Shown: positions 42,632-52,185 of the stretch, piece after piece
Position numbering within the stretch: position 1 is the stretch's first letter
Layout of the letters: every line of letters begins with the position of its first letter
NCBI GenBank assembly: GCA_011523705.1
Contig: WTGC01000228.1
Location: forward strand, 18,645-82,644
DNA: 64,000 nt
Direction of reading: 5' to 3'
Origin: Chloroflexota bacterium
GTDB taxonomy: Bacteria; Chloroflexota; Anaerolineae; Aggregatilineales; Phototrophicaceae
Translations under genes and position numbers: made by a program
Notes under the pieces: generated by a model
Told to the model about the DNA's origin: nothing
Seen by the model: the letters and a program-made list of their open reading frames with translations, nothing else
The model's database searches: none

Positions 42632-44818
42632 CTAGAGCCGCAAGATACTTTCCACCGCACCCGCAACATCAACATAATCCGCGCTGTAGGCTTCACACAG
42701 CAAGGGCGAGGGAACGAATCGGTCATATTTTTCGCGCTGGAGACTGTATTCGCTTACCCGTTTGGCGAGCGCCTCGGCAGATGGCGGTTCCTGGCAGTGG
42801 CGCCGAAGCTGCTCTCTCAAGTCGGCGGCGGACGCGCATGATGCCTCCAGCACCAGATAATGGGGCGTGTCCTGATCCGGCACACCGATTCCGAAATGTC
42901 GAAGTAGAAGGACGAGGGTGGCGAACTGCCGCGTGCCGCACCAGGGGAATAGAAGGAAGCGATTGGCAGCCAAGGGCAATATGGATGTCGTTGCCAGGTC
43001 GACGCGCTGCGCCGCCCCTCGAGCGAGCTCCAGCCGTGTGCGAGCGCGACCGGTCATGAAGACAAAGTTGGAGTCAGCCAGCAGGATCTGGCGCATCTTT
43101 TGCAGAATCCGCGTGTGAATCTCGATGCCCGGAGAAGTCCACCTTGTTTTGCCACGACCTTTCGCCCGCGCCACTTCAACGATGCGGCGCTCGCTGTCCA
43201 CGCTCAGCACGCGCCACATGAATCCCGCGAGCACCAGGGTGCTGTCGATATTAGGCGCTTTTGGTATCGTGCCAATCTCGCGCGATTTGTCGCGAACGCG
43301 GAACTCGTCGGCAACCAGGAAGACCGAATAGAAGCGGTAGTTGTGGACGATATCCTCCGCCTCCAGCCCGATAATCAAGCGGCCAGTTTCCGTTTTTTGC
43401 AGGTGTTCAATTTCGAGCAGATGACGCAGCAACTGGCGGAATTGCTCGGTCGTCACGTCTTTGAATGGTGATAGAGTCAGGACGCGCTCAGCCAGTCGCG
43501 CTGGCGTCAGTTCGGTATGTGAATAGAGGATGCTCACCGTCTGGTGGTAGAGCAAGCTGAAGGGCAGGCGCGGAATCTGGGGCGGCTCGATCCACCTCTC
43601 TTCGGCGTAAAGCTGGATGATGGCGAGGGTTTGCAGCAGGTTCCAGGGCACTTCTTCGCCAAAGTGGGCGGCTTCCGATTGATTCTCGGTGGTATAGGAG
43701 CACATCCGCGGTGGCGCTTCGCGGCGGCCAGAGCGGCCCAGGCGCTGCACAAAGCTGGCGACCGAGTGCGTGGCATTGATCTGCAAGACTTGATCCAGCT
43801 GCCCGAGATCAATGCCGAGCTCCAGGGTGACGGTCGCGGCGACGCAGGCGGGTGTGTTTTCGGCTTTCATCGCCGCTTCGGCGCTCTCGCGATAGGGCGC
43901 CGAAACATTGCCGTGATGCGCATGATAAAAGTTGGGCAGACCGTCGCGCTCGGAAATCCGCCGCATATTCAAGCTAATCTCTTCCACCGCGCTCCTGCTA
44001 TTGGCGAAGATCAGCGTCTTCAGCGAGCGCCGCGTCATCTGGTGTATGTCCATGAAGTACTGTTCCGTGTCGACCAGCAGCGTATCCAGGTCGCTAGTTT
44101 GGCGTGTATCTTCGGACGGCAAAAGAAAATACTTGACGGCAAGCTCCAACTCGGATTTTCCCGGTCCCATGATCTTTTCCACGCCGAGGCTTGAGCGGCC
44201 GCGCAGCCAGTCCATCGCTATGTCCGGCTCGCCCAAGGTGGCGGACAGACCTATCCGCCGGACTGGCACAGATTGAAAGCGCTCGAGGCGCTCGAGCTGG
44301 CACATCACTTGCCGGCCGCGATCCGAATCGATAAAGGCGTGCACCTCGTCGATGATGACAAAACGCAAGTCGCCGAAGAGGCGCCTGAGTTCAAAGGTCC
44401 GATGCATCAGCATCGCTTCCAGCGACTCGGGAGTGATTTGCAGGATGCCGCGCGCGCGTTGCAGAAAGCGCTGTTTTTTGGATTGAGACACATCGCCATG
44501 CCAGCCTTGCGCCGGGATATCCGTGTCTTCAAGCAAGCCGGCGATGCGGAAGAACTGGTCGTTGATGAGCGCCTTCAGCGGACCGATGTAAAGCGCGCCG
44601 ATAGAAGTCGGCGGGTCGCGGTCGAGCTCCGTGATGACGGGGAGGAGGGCTGCTTCGGTTTTGCCGCTGGCGGTGGCGCTGCAGATCAAGACGTGATTCG
44701 GTTCGTCGATGATGGCGTCAATGGCTCTCGCTTGGACCTCACGAAGCGCTTCCCATTTGTGGCGATAAATGTATTCCTGGATGAAGGGCGCGAGCTTGTA
44801 GAAGGCGTTCTCGCTCAT
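42632..44818 (-). CDS. Lhr-like DEAD/DEAH helicase
   Basis: Superfamily 2 helicase (728 aa). Motifs: I (A48-TASGKT), Ia (YIGPLKALINDQ), II (FVIIDEVHAF, D157-H160), III (LSATLG), IV (TLIFANSRSAVEEI), V (ATVTLELGIDLG) and VI (SFVQRLGRSGRR). The C-terminal part is long and helical, as in Lhr-type and BREX-associated (BrxHI) helicases. It is the last gene of a minus-strand operon behind a BrxD-like ATPase, whose stop overlaps this start by one base (TGATG), and a TerB-N/TerB-C protein. It probably unwinds or translocates on DNA as the motor of a defence-like complex; the activity is inferred. Confidence 0.9.
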   Translation of the reverse strand: MSENAFYKLAPFIQEYIYRHKWEALREVQARAIDAIIDEPNHVLICSATASGKTEAALLPVITELDRDPPTSIGALYIGPLKALINDQFFRIAGLLEDTDIPAQGWHGDVSQSKKQRFLQRARGILQITPESLEAMLMHRTFELRRLFGDLRFVIIDEVHAFIDSDRGRQVMCQLERLERFQSVPVRRIGLSATLGEPDIAMDWLRGRSSLGVEKIMGPGKSELELAVKYFLLPSEDTRQTSDLDTLLVDTEQYFMDIHQMTRRSLKTLIFANSRSAVEEISLNMRRISERDGLPNFYHAHHGNVSAPYRESAEAAMKAENTPACVAATVTLELGIDLGQLDQVLQINATHSVASFVQRLGRSGRREAPPRMCSYTTENQSEAAHFGEEVPWNLLQTLAIIQLYAEERWIEPPQIPRLPFSLLYHQTVSILYSHTELTPARLAERVLTLSPFKDVTTEQFRQLLRHLLEIEHLQKTETGRLIIGLEAEDIVHNYRFYSVFLVADEFRVRDKSREIGTIPKAPNIDSTLVLAGFMWRVLSVDSERRIVEVARAKGRGKTRWTSPGIEIHTRILQKMRQILLADSNFVFMTGRARTRLELARGAAQRVDLATTSILPLAANRFLLFPWCGTRQFATLVLLLRHFGIGVPDQDTPHYLVLEASCASAADLREQLRRHCQEPPSAEALAKRVSEYSLQREKYDRFVPSPLLCEAYSADYVDVAGAVESILRL

Positions 44819-46173
44819 CAGATCTGAAAGCGGGCGTAAGGCGACGAGCCGTTGTCGTCATGGATTTCGGTCGCCGGCGTCAAGGCTTCGGGGTCGGCGA
44901 CGGCTTCTCCTGTGGTGAAAGGGACCTCGCCCACGAGCGACTCGAAGCTTTCTTCCGGGTGTTGCCGCAGCAGGTTTAGCAGAGCCACGAAATCCCGCAG
45001 CACTTCTCGCGGCGTGAGCAAGGTATCGGCGCCGATACGATTTAAGACAATCGACAGAAAGGCTTCGAGATGGCGGTCCTCGAGAGTGGTCTCGACCTTG
45101 AAATGTCCACTGTGGATATCACGTACTGTTTGCAGCAGCAGGAATATCTCGCTGTGGCTGAGCACATCGAGGCGAATCAGAGGGCCCGACATATCGCGCA
45201 GCCCTTGCCGGGCGAAGCGGCTGTCTTCCAATCGAGTCTTCAGCGCCTCGTATCCGAAGAGCCCGCGGCGCTCATCTTCCACCATCTGCGGCGTTGCGCC
45301 GAAGAGAACACCGAGGTACTCGGCTTTCCCTTGCAACGTGTCGTTCAAAATCGTTAGCAGGCGTTCGTAATTGTTGTTGCGCGATACCTTGTGCGAAATG
45401 TGATAGAGGTTGACCGCTTCATCAATGAATATGATCAATCCCTTGTAGCCGATTTGACGCATGAAATAGGCGAGCAGCTTGATGTAGTCGTACCAGGAAT
45501 TGTCGTCAATGATGACGCGCACATTCAGCGCCGCTCGGGCCTCGGTCTTGGTATTGAACTCGCCCCGCAGCCAGCGTATCGCATTGCTCTTCAATTCGTC
45601 ATCGCCTTGCTGGTGGCCGCGCCAGTAGGCATTGATGACGGTGGCGAAATCAAAGCCGTGCACCATGCCTTCCATATTGCTTATGGTGGCGTGAATCCGC
45701 GCTTCCACCTCGTTGGCGAAGCTGGGCAATGATGGGCTCGTGCCCGATTTCACCACCTCGGATTGGATATTGTTGATCCACTTCTCCAGCAGCGCAGCGA
45801 AGGCATTGCCGCCGGGGCGCGTATCGATAGCCATATTATTCAGCAATTCACGATAGAGCTCGAGCCCTTCGTTCTTCGAGCCGGTCAAGCGCTTCTGTGG
45901 GCTGAGATCGGCATCGGCGACGACGAATTTCCGCTTGAAAGCATAGTTGCGCAAGAGCTGCAGCATGAAGCTTTTGCCGGTTCCATAACGGCCGACGATC
46001 ATGCGAAAGCTCGCGCCGCCCTCGGCGACAATATCATCCAAGTCGTTGAGCAGCGCGCTCAGTTCGTCGTTCCGCCCGACGGCGATGTGTTCGGCGCCGG
46101 TGCGCGGGACGACGCCGGCGCCCAGCGACTGCAGGATAGCTTGTGACGAGCGTTTGGGGATTCGTTTTGCCAT
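44818..46173 (-). CDS. BrxD-like ATP-binding protein (DUF2791 family)
   Basis: P-loop ATPase (451 aa). Walker A is GRYGTGKS (61-68) and Walker B is LIIFIDEAVNLY (D251-E252). The N-terminus ILQSLGAGVVPRTGAEHIAVGR and the middle region DDNSWYDYIKLLAYFMRQIGYKGL match DUF2791/BrxD proteins known from type 2 BREX loci. The start is the ATG at 46173 with GAGG upstream; a TTG at 46185 would add four residues. Both neighbours are co-directional, with a one-base overlap to the helicase. It probably forms a complex that loads or regulates the helicase. No PglX, PglZ, BrxC or methylase gene is present, so this is not a complete BREX system. Confidence 0.85.
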   Translation of the reverse strand: MAKRIPKRSSQAILQSLGAGVVPRTGAEHIAVGRNDELSALLNDLDDIVAEGGASFRMIVGRYGTGKSFMLQLLRNYAFKRKFVVADADLSPQKRLTGSKNEGLELYRELLNNMAIDTRPGGNAFAALLEKWINNIQSEVVKSGTSPSLPSFANEVEARIHATISNMEGMVHGFDFATVINAYWRGHQQGDDELKSNAIRWLRGEFNTKTEARAALNVRVIIDDNSWYDYIKLLAYFMRQIGYKGLIIFIDEAVNLYHISHKVSRNNNYERLLTILNDTLQGKAEYLGVLFGATPQMVEDERRGLFGYEALKTRLEDSRFARQGLRDMSGPLIRLDVLSHSEIFLLLQTVRDIHSGHFKVETTLEDRHLEAFLSIVLNRIGADTLLTPREVLRDFVALLNLLRQHPEESFESLVGEVPFTTGEAVADPEALTPATEIHDDNGSSPYARFQI

Positions 46174-46222
46174 ACTTGACCTCAACTCGGTGTTCGGTAA
46201 TTGGGCAATTTATCAGACGGAT

Positions 46223-48967
46223 TCACTTCTCAAGATATTCCGGGTGCTGGAGGATGTATTCGACTTCATCGCGATATTCTTCCAGCACGATGCAGAGGCC
46301 GTCTTCTTCAATGATTAAGGTGTCGCCGATCTCATCCAGCGCGATGCCGTTGATATCGTCGATAATCACGCTGATGAACTCTCCCGGAAACTGGGATTCA
46401 ATCGCATCCGCCGGGCATTCCCAGCCACTTGCCATCATCGAGGCAATTAGCTTCGCCCGCTTTTCCTCGCTGGCCCCCATGATGCGCGCGACTTCAGGCA
46501 GGTCAGTCAAGAGCTCGGCCGGCGTGTCATCTGGCCGGTCAAGATAGCCGGCCGTGGCGGGCTCGTCGCCGTTGTCTGAGCCGCCACCCACACCGCTGCT
46601 GGCGATCTGAACGCTTTCGCCGATTGGCGCCCCTTGCTGCTCAGTCAGACCGACGCGCTCTGCCGTGCCGCCGCCGGCAGTCGCCGCGAAACGCGCGAGG
46701 CGCAGCATGGCGCGCGCTTGTCTGCGCCCACCAACCCGGGACCAATCGATGGCGACAGTCTTTGGCGGCGGCTTGGCTGCGACTTCGAGCGGCGCAGGCA
46801 TTTCTTCCGGCGCTTCCGGTACCCAGCGCGCCGCTGCTATGAGCTGCTCGTCAACTGCTGGCTCTACTGGCTCAGCATCCGCAAGCAGGCGTTCGCGGAG
46901 CGCCTCGGATTCTTTGGCCAGTTGCGCGAGTTCGGAATGGTCGATTGACAGCTCCCGCTTCGGCGCTGTCGGCTGCAGCGCGGCTTCAATGACGGATTTG
47001 CTCGCTGCCGTCAACTGAATGCCGCGAACGCGATATCGGTAGCCCACTTGCCCGCGCAGGACATTGTCGGCATGCTTGATGATGCTGTTCAGAGCGGCAG
47101 ACAGCGGTTCGACCGCCGTCCAGGCGTGAGTCGCGGCGATTTCCAAGGCCGTCCCTGGATAGGCATGAACCGCGCTGGCAAAGGGCGCCCGGCGGATGAC
47201 TTGCCTGCGCTCCGGTTGATGCAGCTGAAAGAGCGTTTTCCCGTGATCTTTTCTTGTCGCTTCATCAATGGCAAGCAAGGCTTTCTTATACCCCTGGCGC
47301 AGGCCGGTCGATTCAGCGAACTGCTTGTAGAATTTACTCTTCGTTGGATTGTATTTCGCCAGCGCAAATAGAGTGGCGTCTGGCAAAGCCTCGAATGAAT
47401 CACCTGAATTCACCCAGGTTTCCAGGGCAAAATTCAAATCCGCGGCGCCCGTTAGCTTGCTAACTTCGCCGTACCAGTCCAGCGCGTTCGGCGCCAACTG
47501 ATGGAGCACGATGAAGTCGGCGATCCAATCCGGCAGGTAGCGATCCAGCTTCGGCTGCAACTGCCGATAAGTGCGCCAGAATGCGTCCAGGTGCTTGAAC
47601 GCCGTTCCCGGGGAATCGAAGCCGACCATGTTGATAACTTCATAGACATGAACGAAGAGATAGCTCAAGTCAGTCGGCAGCTGGTTGCCCTGGCGCAACT
47701 GCGCGCGCCAGTAGAAGTACCATTGCTGCTGCGCGGCATCCATCGACTCGTAAGTGGGCCAATACTGCATGAATGGGACCGGCGCCGCCTGCGCTTCTGT
47801 CCGGTCCACATAAGCGCTCGCTTGTTCCACGAAAAGAATTCCCTTTGGCGAGAAAGAAGCGCGAATGCCGTCACTCTGATTGCGAGCGGGGATTGGAATG
47901 TCCTTTGGCGGGTCCTCCGGAACCGGCATGCTCACGCGGTGGTATATTTCGTCCGCACGGCGCGGCTCATTTTCTACGCTCACAGTCTGTGATCGAGACG
48001 GCGGCGTCTTGGTATCGCTCACGACTTCCAGCGGGTCGACCGCGATCAAGTCCTCCGGTTTGCGGGAAATGCGACCGTTCAGGTGTTTCAGGCACTCCAG
48101 CGGGTCGACCAGTTCCAGCTTCAGATCGAGAAACTGATTTCTTGTCGTGCTGACGCTGATCAGGCAGAAACGGCCCGGTTTGCCGGTGCCAGGATGCAGC
48201 GTATTGACAAATCCGTAGAAGACAATGGTATCGATTCTCTCCGATCGGTCGGCGGTGTAGATCTCGTGAATGGTTCGCAGCGGAATTTGAGCGATAACTG
48301 ATCGATAGAGTTGTTTGCGTTGCGGCTGGGGCAGGGCGGTCTGCGTGATTTCGTCGCGCGCCTTGACATAGCGATAGGCTTTGGCATCCGGTACCGCTTC
48401 AAAGGTTGGCAAATCCTGGTCAATCAACAGAGTACGCGAGTCAGGTCTATATCCAATGACGGCCTTGCGTGGAAAAGCCGCCGGATAGCTGCCATTTTGC
48501 AGAACGCGCAAGAAATAGATCTCTACAGCATTCGGCTCGCTGGCGGAAAAGCGCTCCTGAAGGCTTGCGATATTCCGATTGTGCTCGAAAGCATTGTTGC
48601 GCTGCAGATTCATGCGTATCTCGTGGTCGTCTCTGGCTCGCTGGTAATCCCTTTCCGCTCGCTCGTAGCGCTTTTCGCCTTCCGAATACAGCTGCTCGTA
48701 TTCGCGCTTCTTCCAGGGCAGCATCTTATTCAAGCCAGCGGGCGGGGCGGGAAAGTACTCGTCCCTTCTGGGTATCTTTTTCTTGAAGCGCTCGATTCGC
48801 GGTGTAGTTTTTAAGTTGTCCAGATCGATATAGGTATCCCGTGTCAGCGCGTCTTTGAGGATGTTCTGCAACTGGGCGAAGGTGGCTTCCAGTTCGGTAT
48901 TCCGAGCATCCGCCTGTGCTTGTCGCTGCTGTTGCCTATATGCGCTTGAAGCTGTTCTTTGAGACAA
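46223..48967 (-). CDS. TerB-N/TerB-C domain protein with REase-associated N-terminal region
   Basis: Large cytoplasmic protein (914 aa), first gene of the operon. The N-terminus (about 1-130) is charged and probably coiled coil. Residues about 140-340 resemble a region found in some restriction-endonuclease-like proteins (VEIYFLRVLQNGSYPAAFPRKA, LPQPQRKQLYRSVIAQIPLRTIHEIY, DPLECLKHLNGRISRKPEDL). From about 405 a TerB-N domain begins (QWYFYWRAQLRQGNQLPTDL, SYLFVHVYEVINMVG). The last third looks like TerB-C, with acidic ending (IVLEEYRDEVEYILQHPEYLEK). These domains are named for tellurite-resistance proteins, but in operons with ATPase and helicase they are proposed to sense or process DNA. 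Domain assignments come from remembered motifs; no catalytic site was located. Confidence 0.78.
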   Translation of the reverse strand: MSQRTASSAYRQQQRQAQADARNTELEATFAQLQNILKDALTRDTYIDLDNLKTTPRIERFKKKIPRRDEYFPAPPAGLNKMLPWKKREYEQLYSEGEKRYERAERDYQRARDDHEIRMNLQRNNAFEHNRNIASLQERFSASEPNAVEIYFLRVLQNGSYPAAFPRKAVIGYRPDSRTLLIDQDLPTFEAVPDAKAYRYVKARDEITQTALPQPQRKQLYRSVIAQIPLRTIHEIYTADRSERIDTIVFYGFVNTLHPGTGKPGRFCLISVSTTRNQFLDLKLELVDPLECLKHLNGRISRKPEDLIAVDPLEVVSDTKTPPSRSQTVSVENEPRRADEIYHRVSMPVPEDPPKDIPIPARNQSDGIRASFSPKGILFVEQASAYVDRTEAQAAPVPFMQYWPTYESMDAAQQQWYFYWRAQLRQGNQLPTDLSYLFVHVYEVINMVGFDSPGTAFKHLDAFWRTYRQLQPKLDRYLPDWIADFIVLHQLAPNALDWYGEVSKLTGAADLNFALETWVNSGDSFEALPDATLFALAKYNPTKSKFYKQFAESTGLRQGYKKALLAIDEATRKDHGKTLFQLHQPERRQVIRRAPFASAVHAYPGTALEIAATHAWTAVEPLSAALNSIIKHADNVLRGQVGYRYRVRGIQLTAASKSVIEAALQPTAPKRELSIDHSELAQLAKESEALRERLLADAEPVEPAVDEQLIAAARWVPEAPEEMPAPLEVAAKPPPKTVAIDWSRVGGRRQARAMLRLARFAATAGGGTAERVGLTEQQGAPIGESVQIASSGVGGGSDNGDEPATAGYLDRPDDTPAELLTDLPEVARIMGASEEKRAKLIASMMASGWECPADAIESQFPGEFISVIIDDINGIALDEIGDTLIIEEDGLCIVLEEYRDEVEYILQHPEYLEK

Positions 48968-49470
48968 GATGCCTTCCTTGATGTCCCGCCGCTACCAATC
49001 AACCGTCCAAATATACCTTAGTTGCCTCAATTTAAGTAACTATATTTCCTATGTCTCCGCGATTCTCCGTACATGCGCATGCTCTTGCAATCGGGTCGCT
49101 TGCAATAGCCGCGCTCTGTCCAAAAGCGAATATGGCGCTGGATCATCCCGGCACGAGCGTAAGCTCCCCGCTAAAGAGCGACGTGTATCAATGCATACGG
49201 TACTGATTACAAATGCGGCGCCACATATCGCGCTACAGCCGCTGGCGGACGTCCAATGATGAAGGCTCAATCTAGGTCGGCCTCCAAAGGCAAACCAGCA
49301 TCTGTGTTCAAGTCCAGGCCGCGATTCGAAGATACTGCTGGACAGCAAGCGGGCCGATCACCGACATCCAGACAGATATTCGCCCTAAAGATCGGCGATT
49401 GCATCAAGACTACCTGTTGCTGTCGCGCAGGAAACAGCATTGGATCAAGCTCCCCGACAGATGGTGCTGA
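48968..49470. other. Intergenic region upstream of the TerB operon
   Basis: About 500 nt with no supported gene. The part next to the TerB gene (49005-49065) is AT-rich and probably holds its promoter, but no confident -35/-10 pair was found. A 99-codon minus-strand frame (49049-49348) has arginine- and serine-rich shadow-like sequence and is not called. Confidence 0.35.
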
Positions 49471-49477
49471 GGGTTGG

Positions 49478-49522
49478 TTTTTGCTTGCAAAAACTTGTTT
49501 TGCATGCAAAATTCGTTATACT
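49478..49522 (+). promoter_or_regulatory. Operator pair of the IclR-type regulon plus promoter (sugar importer)
   Basis: TTTTTGC-TT-GCAAAAA (49478-49493) and TTTTGC-AT-GCAAAA (49498-49511) are both perfect palindromes, centres 19 bp apart. A -10-like TATACT (49517-49522) with TTGTTT 16 nt upstream overlaps the second site. The same pair with the same spacing occurs at 55147 and 58598. Upstream of the binding-protein gene at 49659. Confidence 0.8.
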
Positions 49523-49658
49523 GTGCTCGAATCGATCGGCCGCATTGAGTTAGCTGAATTTTCTCCAATTGGCGCAAGGAAAGGAGAACGGTGACGTTGG
49601 CAATGAGCAGCAGGATCTTTCGTTAGCTTGCAAATCGATAGCAGACAGGAGCAGTTCA

Positions 49659-51017
49659 ATGATGTTACGCAAACTTTTACCGATGTTGGTGATGCTGGCG
49701 CTGCTTAGCGCTTTTGTCGTTCAAGCACAGGACGAACCTCAGTACGCTGGCTTGGACATGGACTTGTCGGGCATCAACATAAGAATGGCGAATATCGGCG
49801 GCGGGCAGTACGAAGCGATGTACGATGCCATCACCGTCTTTGAAGAGGCGACCGGCGCCACCGTCGAAATTGTCGCCTTGCTTGATGGTTTCGCCATTGA
49901 TCAAAAGCTGAAGGTCGACTTCGCCACCGGCGCGGCTGACTATGACGTGGCTTGGGATCACACCAGTTTCGTGGCGCAATACACGCCCTTCTTGCTGCCG
50001 TTGCAAGATTACTTCAGCGAAGATGAATTGGCGCCCTTCAGCCCGGCCATCCTGAATGCAGCCACCATTGACGGCAACCTCTATTTGATTCCGCGTCACG
50101 CTGATATCAGCCCGATCCACTATCGCAAGGATCTCTACGAAGACGAGGCGATCGCCGCCGCCTATATGGATGCGACGGGCGAGGCGCTTACCGTGCCGAC
50201 GGATCTGGAACAGATCGATCGGCAAGCTCGGTTCTTCGTCGAAAACGGTCACAGCACCCTGGGTTATACGCTGGCGGGCAAGGAAGAGGCGCTGACGGGC
50301 CGCTTCTATGAGATGCACTTCGCCAGCGGCGGCTCGCTCTTCGACGAGAATTATCAACCGTCATTCAATGATGACATCGGCGTTGCTGTTGCCGAGCTCC
50401 TGGCCGGCTGGTACGCGGACGGCATCATCCCCTCAGATACGACTTCGCTGCTCTGGGATGGCGTCGCCCAGTACTTCTGCAACAACGATGTCGCCATCAA
50501 ACTGGAGTGGTACGGTTGGTACGCCTACTTCCAGGATGCGGATTCCTGCGCGGTCGCCGGCAATTTCGGCTTGGCGCGAGGATTCACCGGGCTGTCAGTC
50601 GGGGGCGACGCGGTACGTCCATCCGGTTGGGCGGGCGCGCATGCCTTCTCCGTTCCGGCAACGGCGCCCAATCCGCAAGCGGGCGTTCAGTTGATCAAGT
50701 TCCTGTCTTCCGAGCGCGTCGCTTATGAAGAGGCGCTGCTGGGCTTCTTGCCGACGCGCGGCGATGTCTGGGACCGCATTATCGCCGACGCCGCTGACGC
50801 CGAGAATCCGCTGGACCGCGAGCGGCTGGAGCTGGCGCGCATCCAGGTGGGCGAAGATTTCAAGACGCCGCCGCTGATCGCAGAGTGGATCCCCTTCTCC
50901 AACATCTTTTACCCGCATCTGCAAGCGATCATCCTGGGTGATGTCAGCGCGCAGGATGGGTTGGATGCGGCCGCGGAGGAAACCCGCGAAATGATGGCCG
51001 ACGCCGGATATTACTAG
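49659..51017 (+). CDS. Sugar ABC substrate-binding protein
   Basis: Secreted binding protein (452 aa). The signal peptide is LLPMLVMLALLSAFVVQA-QDE without lipobox. The mature domain has INIRMANIGGGQYEAMYDAITVFEEATGATVEIV, YDVAWDHTSFVAQYTP and PRHADISPIHYRKDLYED, typical of SBP_bac_1 sugar receptors. AGGAG (49647-49651) is 7 nt before the ATG at 49659. It starts a three-gene importer operon with permeases at 51229 and 52182, separated by 211 nt that contain repeats. The promoter region carries the 19-bp-spaced palindrome pair. L-Rhamnose, L-fucose or a related sugar acid is suggested by neighbours, not by this sequence. Confidence 0.9.
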   Translation: MMLRKLLPMLVMLALLSAFVVQAQDEPQYAGLDMDLSGINIRMANIGGGQYEAMYDAITVFEEATGATVEIVALLDGFAIDQKLKVDFATGAADYDVAWDHTSFVAQYTPFLLPLQDYFSEDELAPFSPAILNAATIDGNLYLIPRHADISPIHYRKDLYEDEAIAAAYMDATGEALTVPTDLEQIDRQARFFVENGHSTLGYTLAGKEEALTGRFYEMHFASGGSLFDENYQPSFNDDIGVAVAELLAGWYADGIIPSDTTSLLWDGVAQYFCNNDVAIKLEWYGWYAYFQDADSCAVAGNFGLARGFTGLSVGGDAVRPSGWAGAHAFSVPATAPNPQAGVQLIKFLSSERVAYEEALLGFLPTRGDVWDRIIADAADAENPLDRERLELARIQVGEDFKTPPLIAEWIPFSNIFYPHLQAIILGDVSAQDGLDAAAEETREMMADAGYY

Positions 51018-51228
51018 CGGCTAGCGGGGATCTACCACTAACTTAAGCCCCTTCCTAATCACCATTGTCGGCGGTCAGTGTCTGCGCGAGCTAGGCCGCG
51101 CAAAATGCGGGAGGGGCTTTGTCGTCTCAGAACAGATAGAAAACTCCCCTTCCCTAACTAGCCGGGGAAGGGGCTGGGGGATGGGGTAGAATTCCCTCAC
51201 ACGACTCCAGAGTCCGCGAATTACTGCC
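51018..51228. repeat. Repeat-containing gap inside the importer operon
   Basis: Holds a diverged copy of the 22-nt module (51070-51091, core GTGTCTGCGCG) and a 9-bp hairpin CCCCTTCCC (51146-51154) / GGGAAGGGG (51165-51173) followed by G-rich sequence like that at 18150. The hairpin may reduce transcription from the binding-protein gene into the permeases. Confidence 0.55.
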
Positions 51229-52185
51229 ATGGCCGCCAATTCAAACAGCCCAGCGGAAACGGAAAATCAAACGCGTTTTGCCGCCGTCAGCCGCATCGAC
51301 GCCGGCTTCTTTCCCTTCGCAATGATTTCGCCGGCGGTAATCCTGATCCTTCTGGTGGTCGGCTTTCCTCTACTCTACTCGTTTTACGTCAGCTTTACCC
51401 CGTACGAGCTGCTGAAGCCGAACAGCCTGAACTTCACGACAGCGAGAGCGCTACGCAATTATCAGAAACTGCTGAACGACGATATCTTCTGGCGTTCGTT
51501 GTTGAACACCATTGTGTTTTTGGCTGTAACGGTGAATCTAAGCTATGTGTTTTCGATGGCGCTGTCGCAGCTATTATCGCGAGTAACGGTGGGGCAAAGC
51601 CTGTTGCGCACGCTCTTGATGGTGCCGATGATGTTCGCGCCTATTTTGGTAGGCATGCAATTTCGCTGGTTCTTCAATGCCAATGTCGGGTTGGTCAATA
51701 ACTTCTTGATCAGCCTTGGTCTGATCCAGGAACAGGGTCAAATCGCCTGGCTGGTGGATGTGCCGCTGGGCATGATCACGATCATCATCGCTTCGATCTG
51801 GATGAACATTCCGGTGATGACCATCATTCTCTTGGCGGGCACCCTGTCCCTGCCGGCGGAGACATTTGAAGCGGCGGAGGTGGATGGCGCATCGGGCTGG
51901 CAGAAATTCCGATTTATCACCTTTCCGCTGCTGGCGCCCTTTTCCTATATCGCATTGACAATCATGTCGCTGGATATCGCGCGCGCCTTTGATATCGTCC
52001 GCATCATGACAGACGGCGGACCCGCGCGGCGCACCGAAATGCTCTGGACCTACATCACGCGCCTGGCGATTGAGGACACCAAGTTTGGCTTGGGCAGCGC
52101 GATGTCCTGGATCACTGTATTCTTGTCGGTGCTGTTCACACTGTATTTCTTTCGGCAGCTGGTCAAGGCGAGGATCGTCCGATGA
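51229..52185 (+). CDS. Sugar ABC permease, MalF-type
   Basis: Inner-membrane permease (318 aa). It starts with a hydrophilic N-terminal tail, then MISPAVILILLVVGFPLLYSFYVSF as first membrane segment. The coupling loop is FEAAEVDGASGWQKFRFITFPLLAP. Its stop overlaps the start of the next permease by four bases (ATGA). No ATPase gene is nearby. Confidence 0.92.
   Translation: MAANSNSPAETENQTRFAAVSRIDAGFFPFAMISPAVILILLVVGFPLLYSFYVSFTPYELLKPNSLNFTTARALRNYQKLLNDDIFWRSLLNTIVFLAVTVNLSYVFSMALSQLLSRVTVGQSLLRTLLMVPMMFAPILVGMQFRWFFNANVGLVNNFLISLGLIQEQGQIAWLVDVPLGMITIIIASIWMNIPVMTIILLAGTLSLPAETFEAAEVDGASGWQKFRFITFPLLAPFSYIALTIMSLDIARAFDIVRIMTDGGPARRTEMLWTYITRLAIEDTKFGLGSAMSWITVFLSVLFTLYFFRQLVKARIVR

Noticed and set aside
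42632..48967. A complete BREX system
   Set aside because: Only BrxD-like and helicase components are present. There is no PglX methylase, PglZ phosphatase, BrxA/BrxB or BrxC in the window.
49049..49348. 99-codon minus-strand open frame between the TerB gene and the sugar importer
   Set aside because: Arginine- and serine-rich, no motif, and no ribosome-binding site supporting it.
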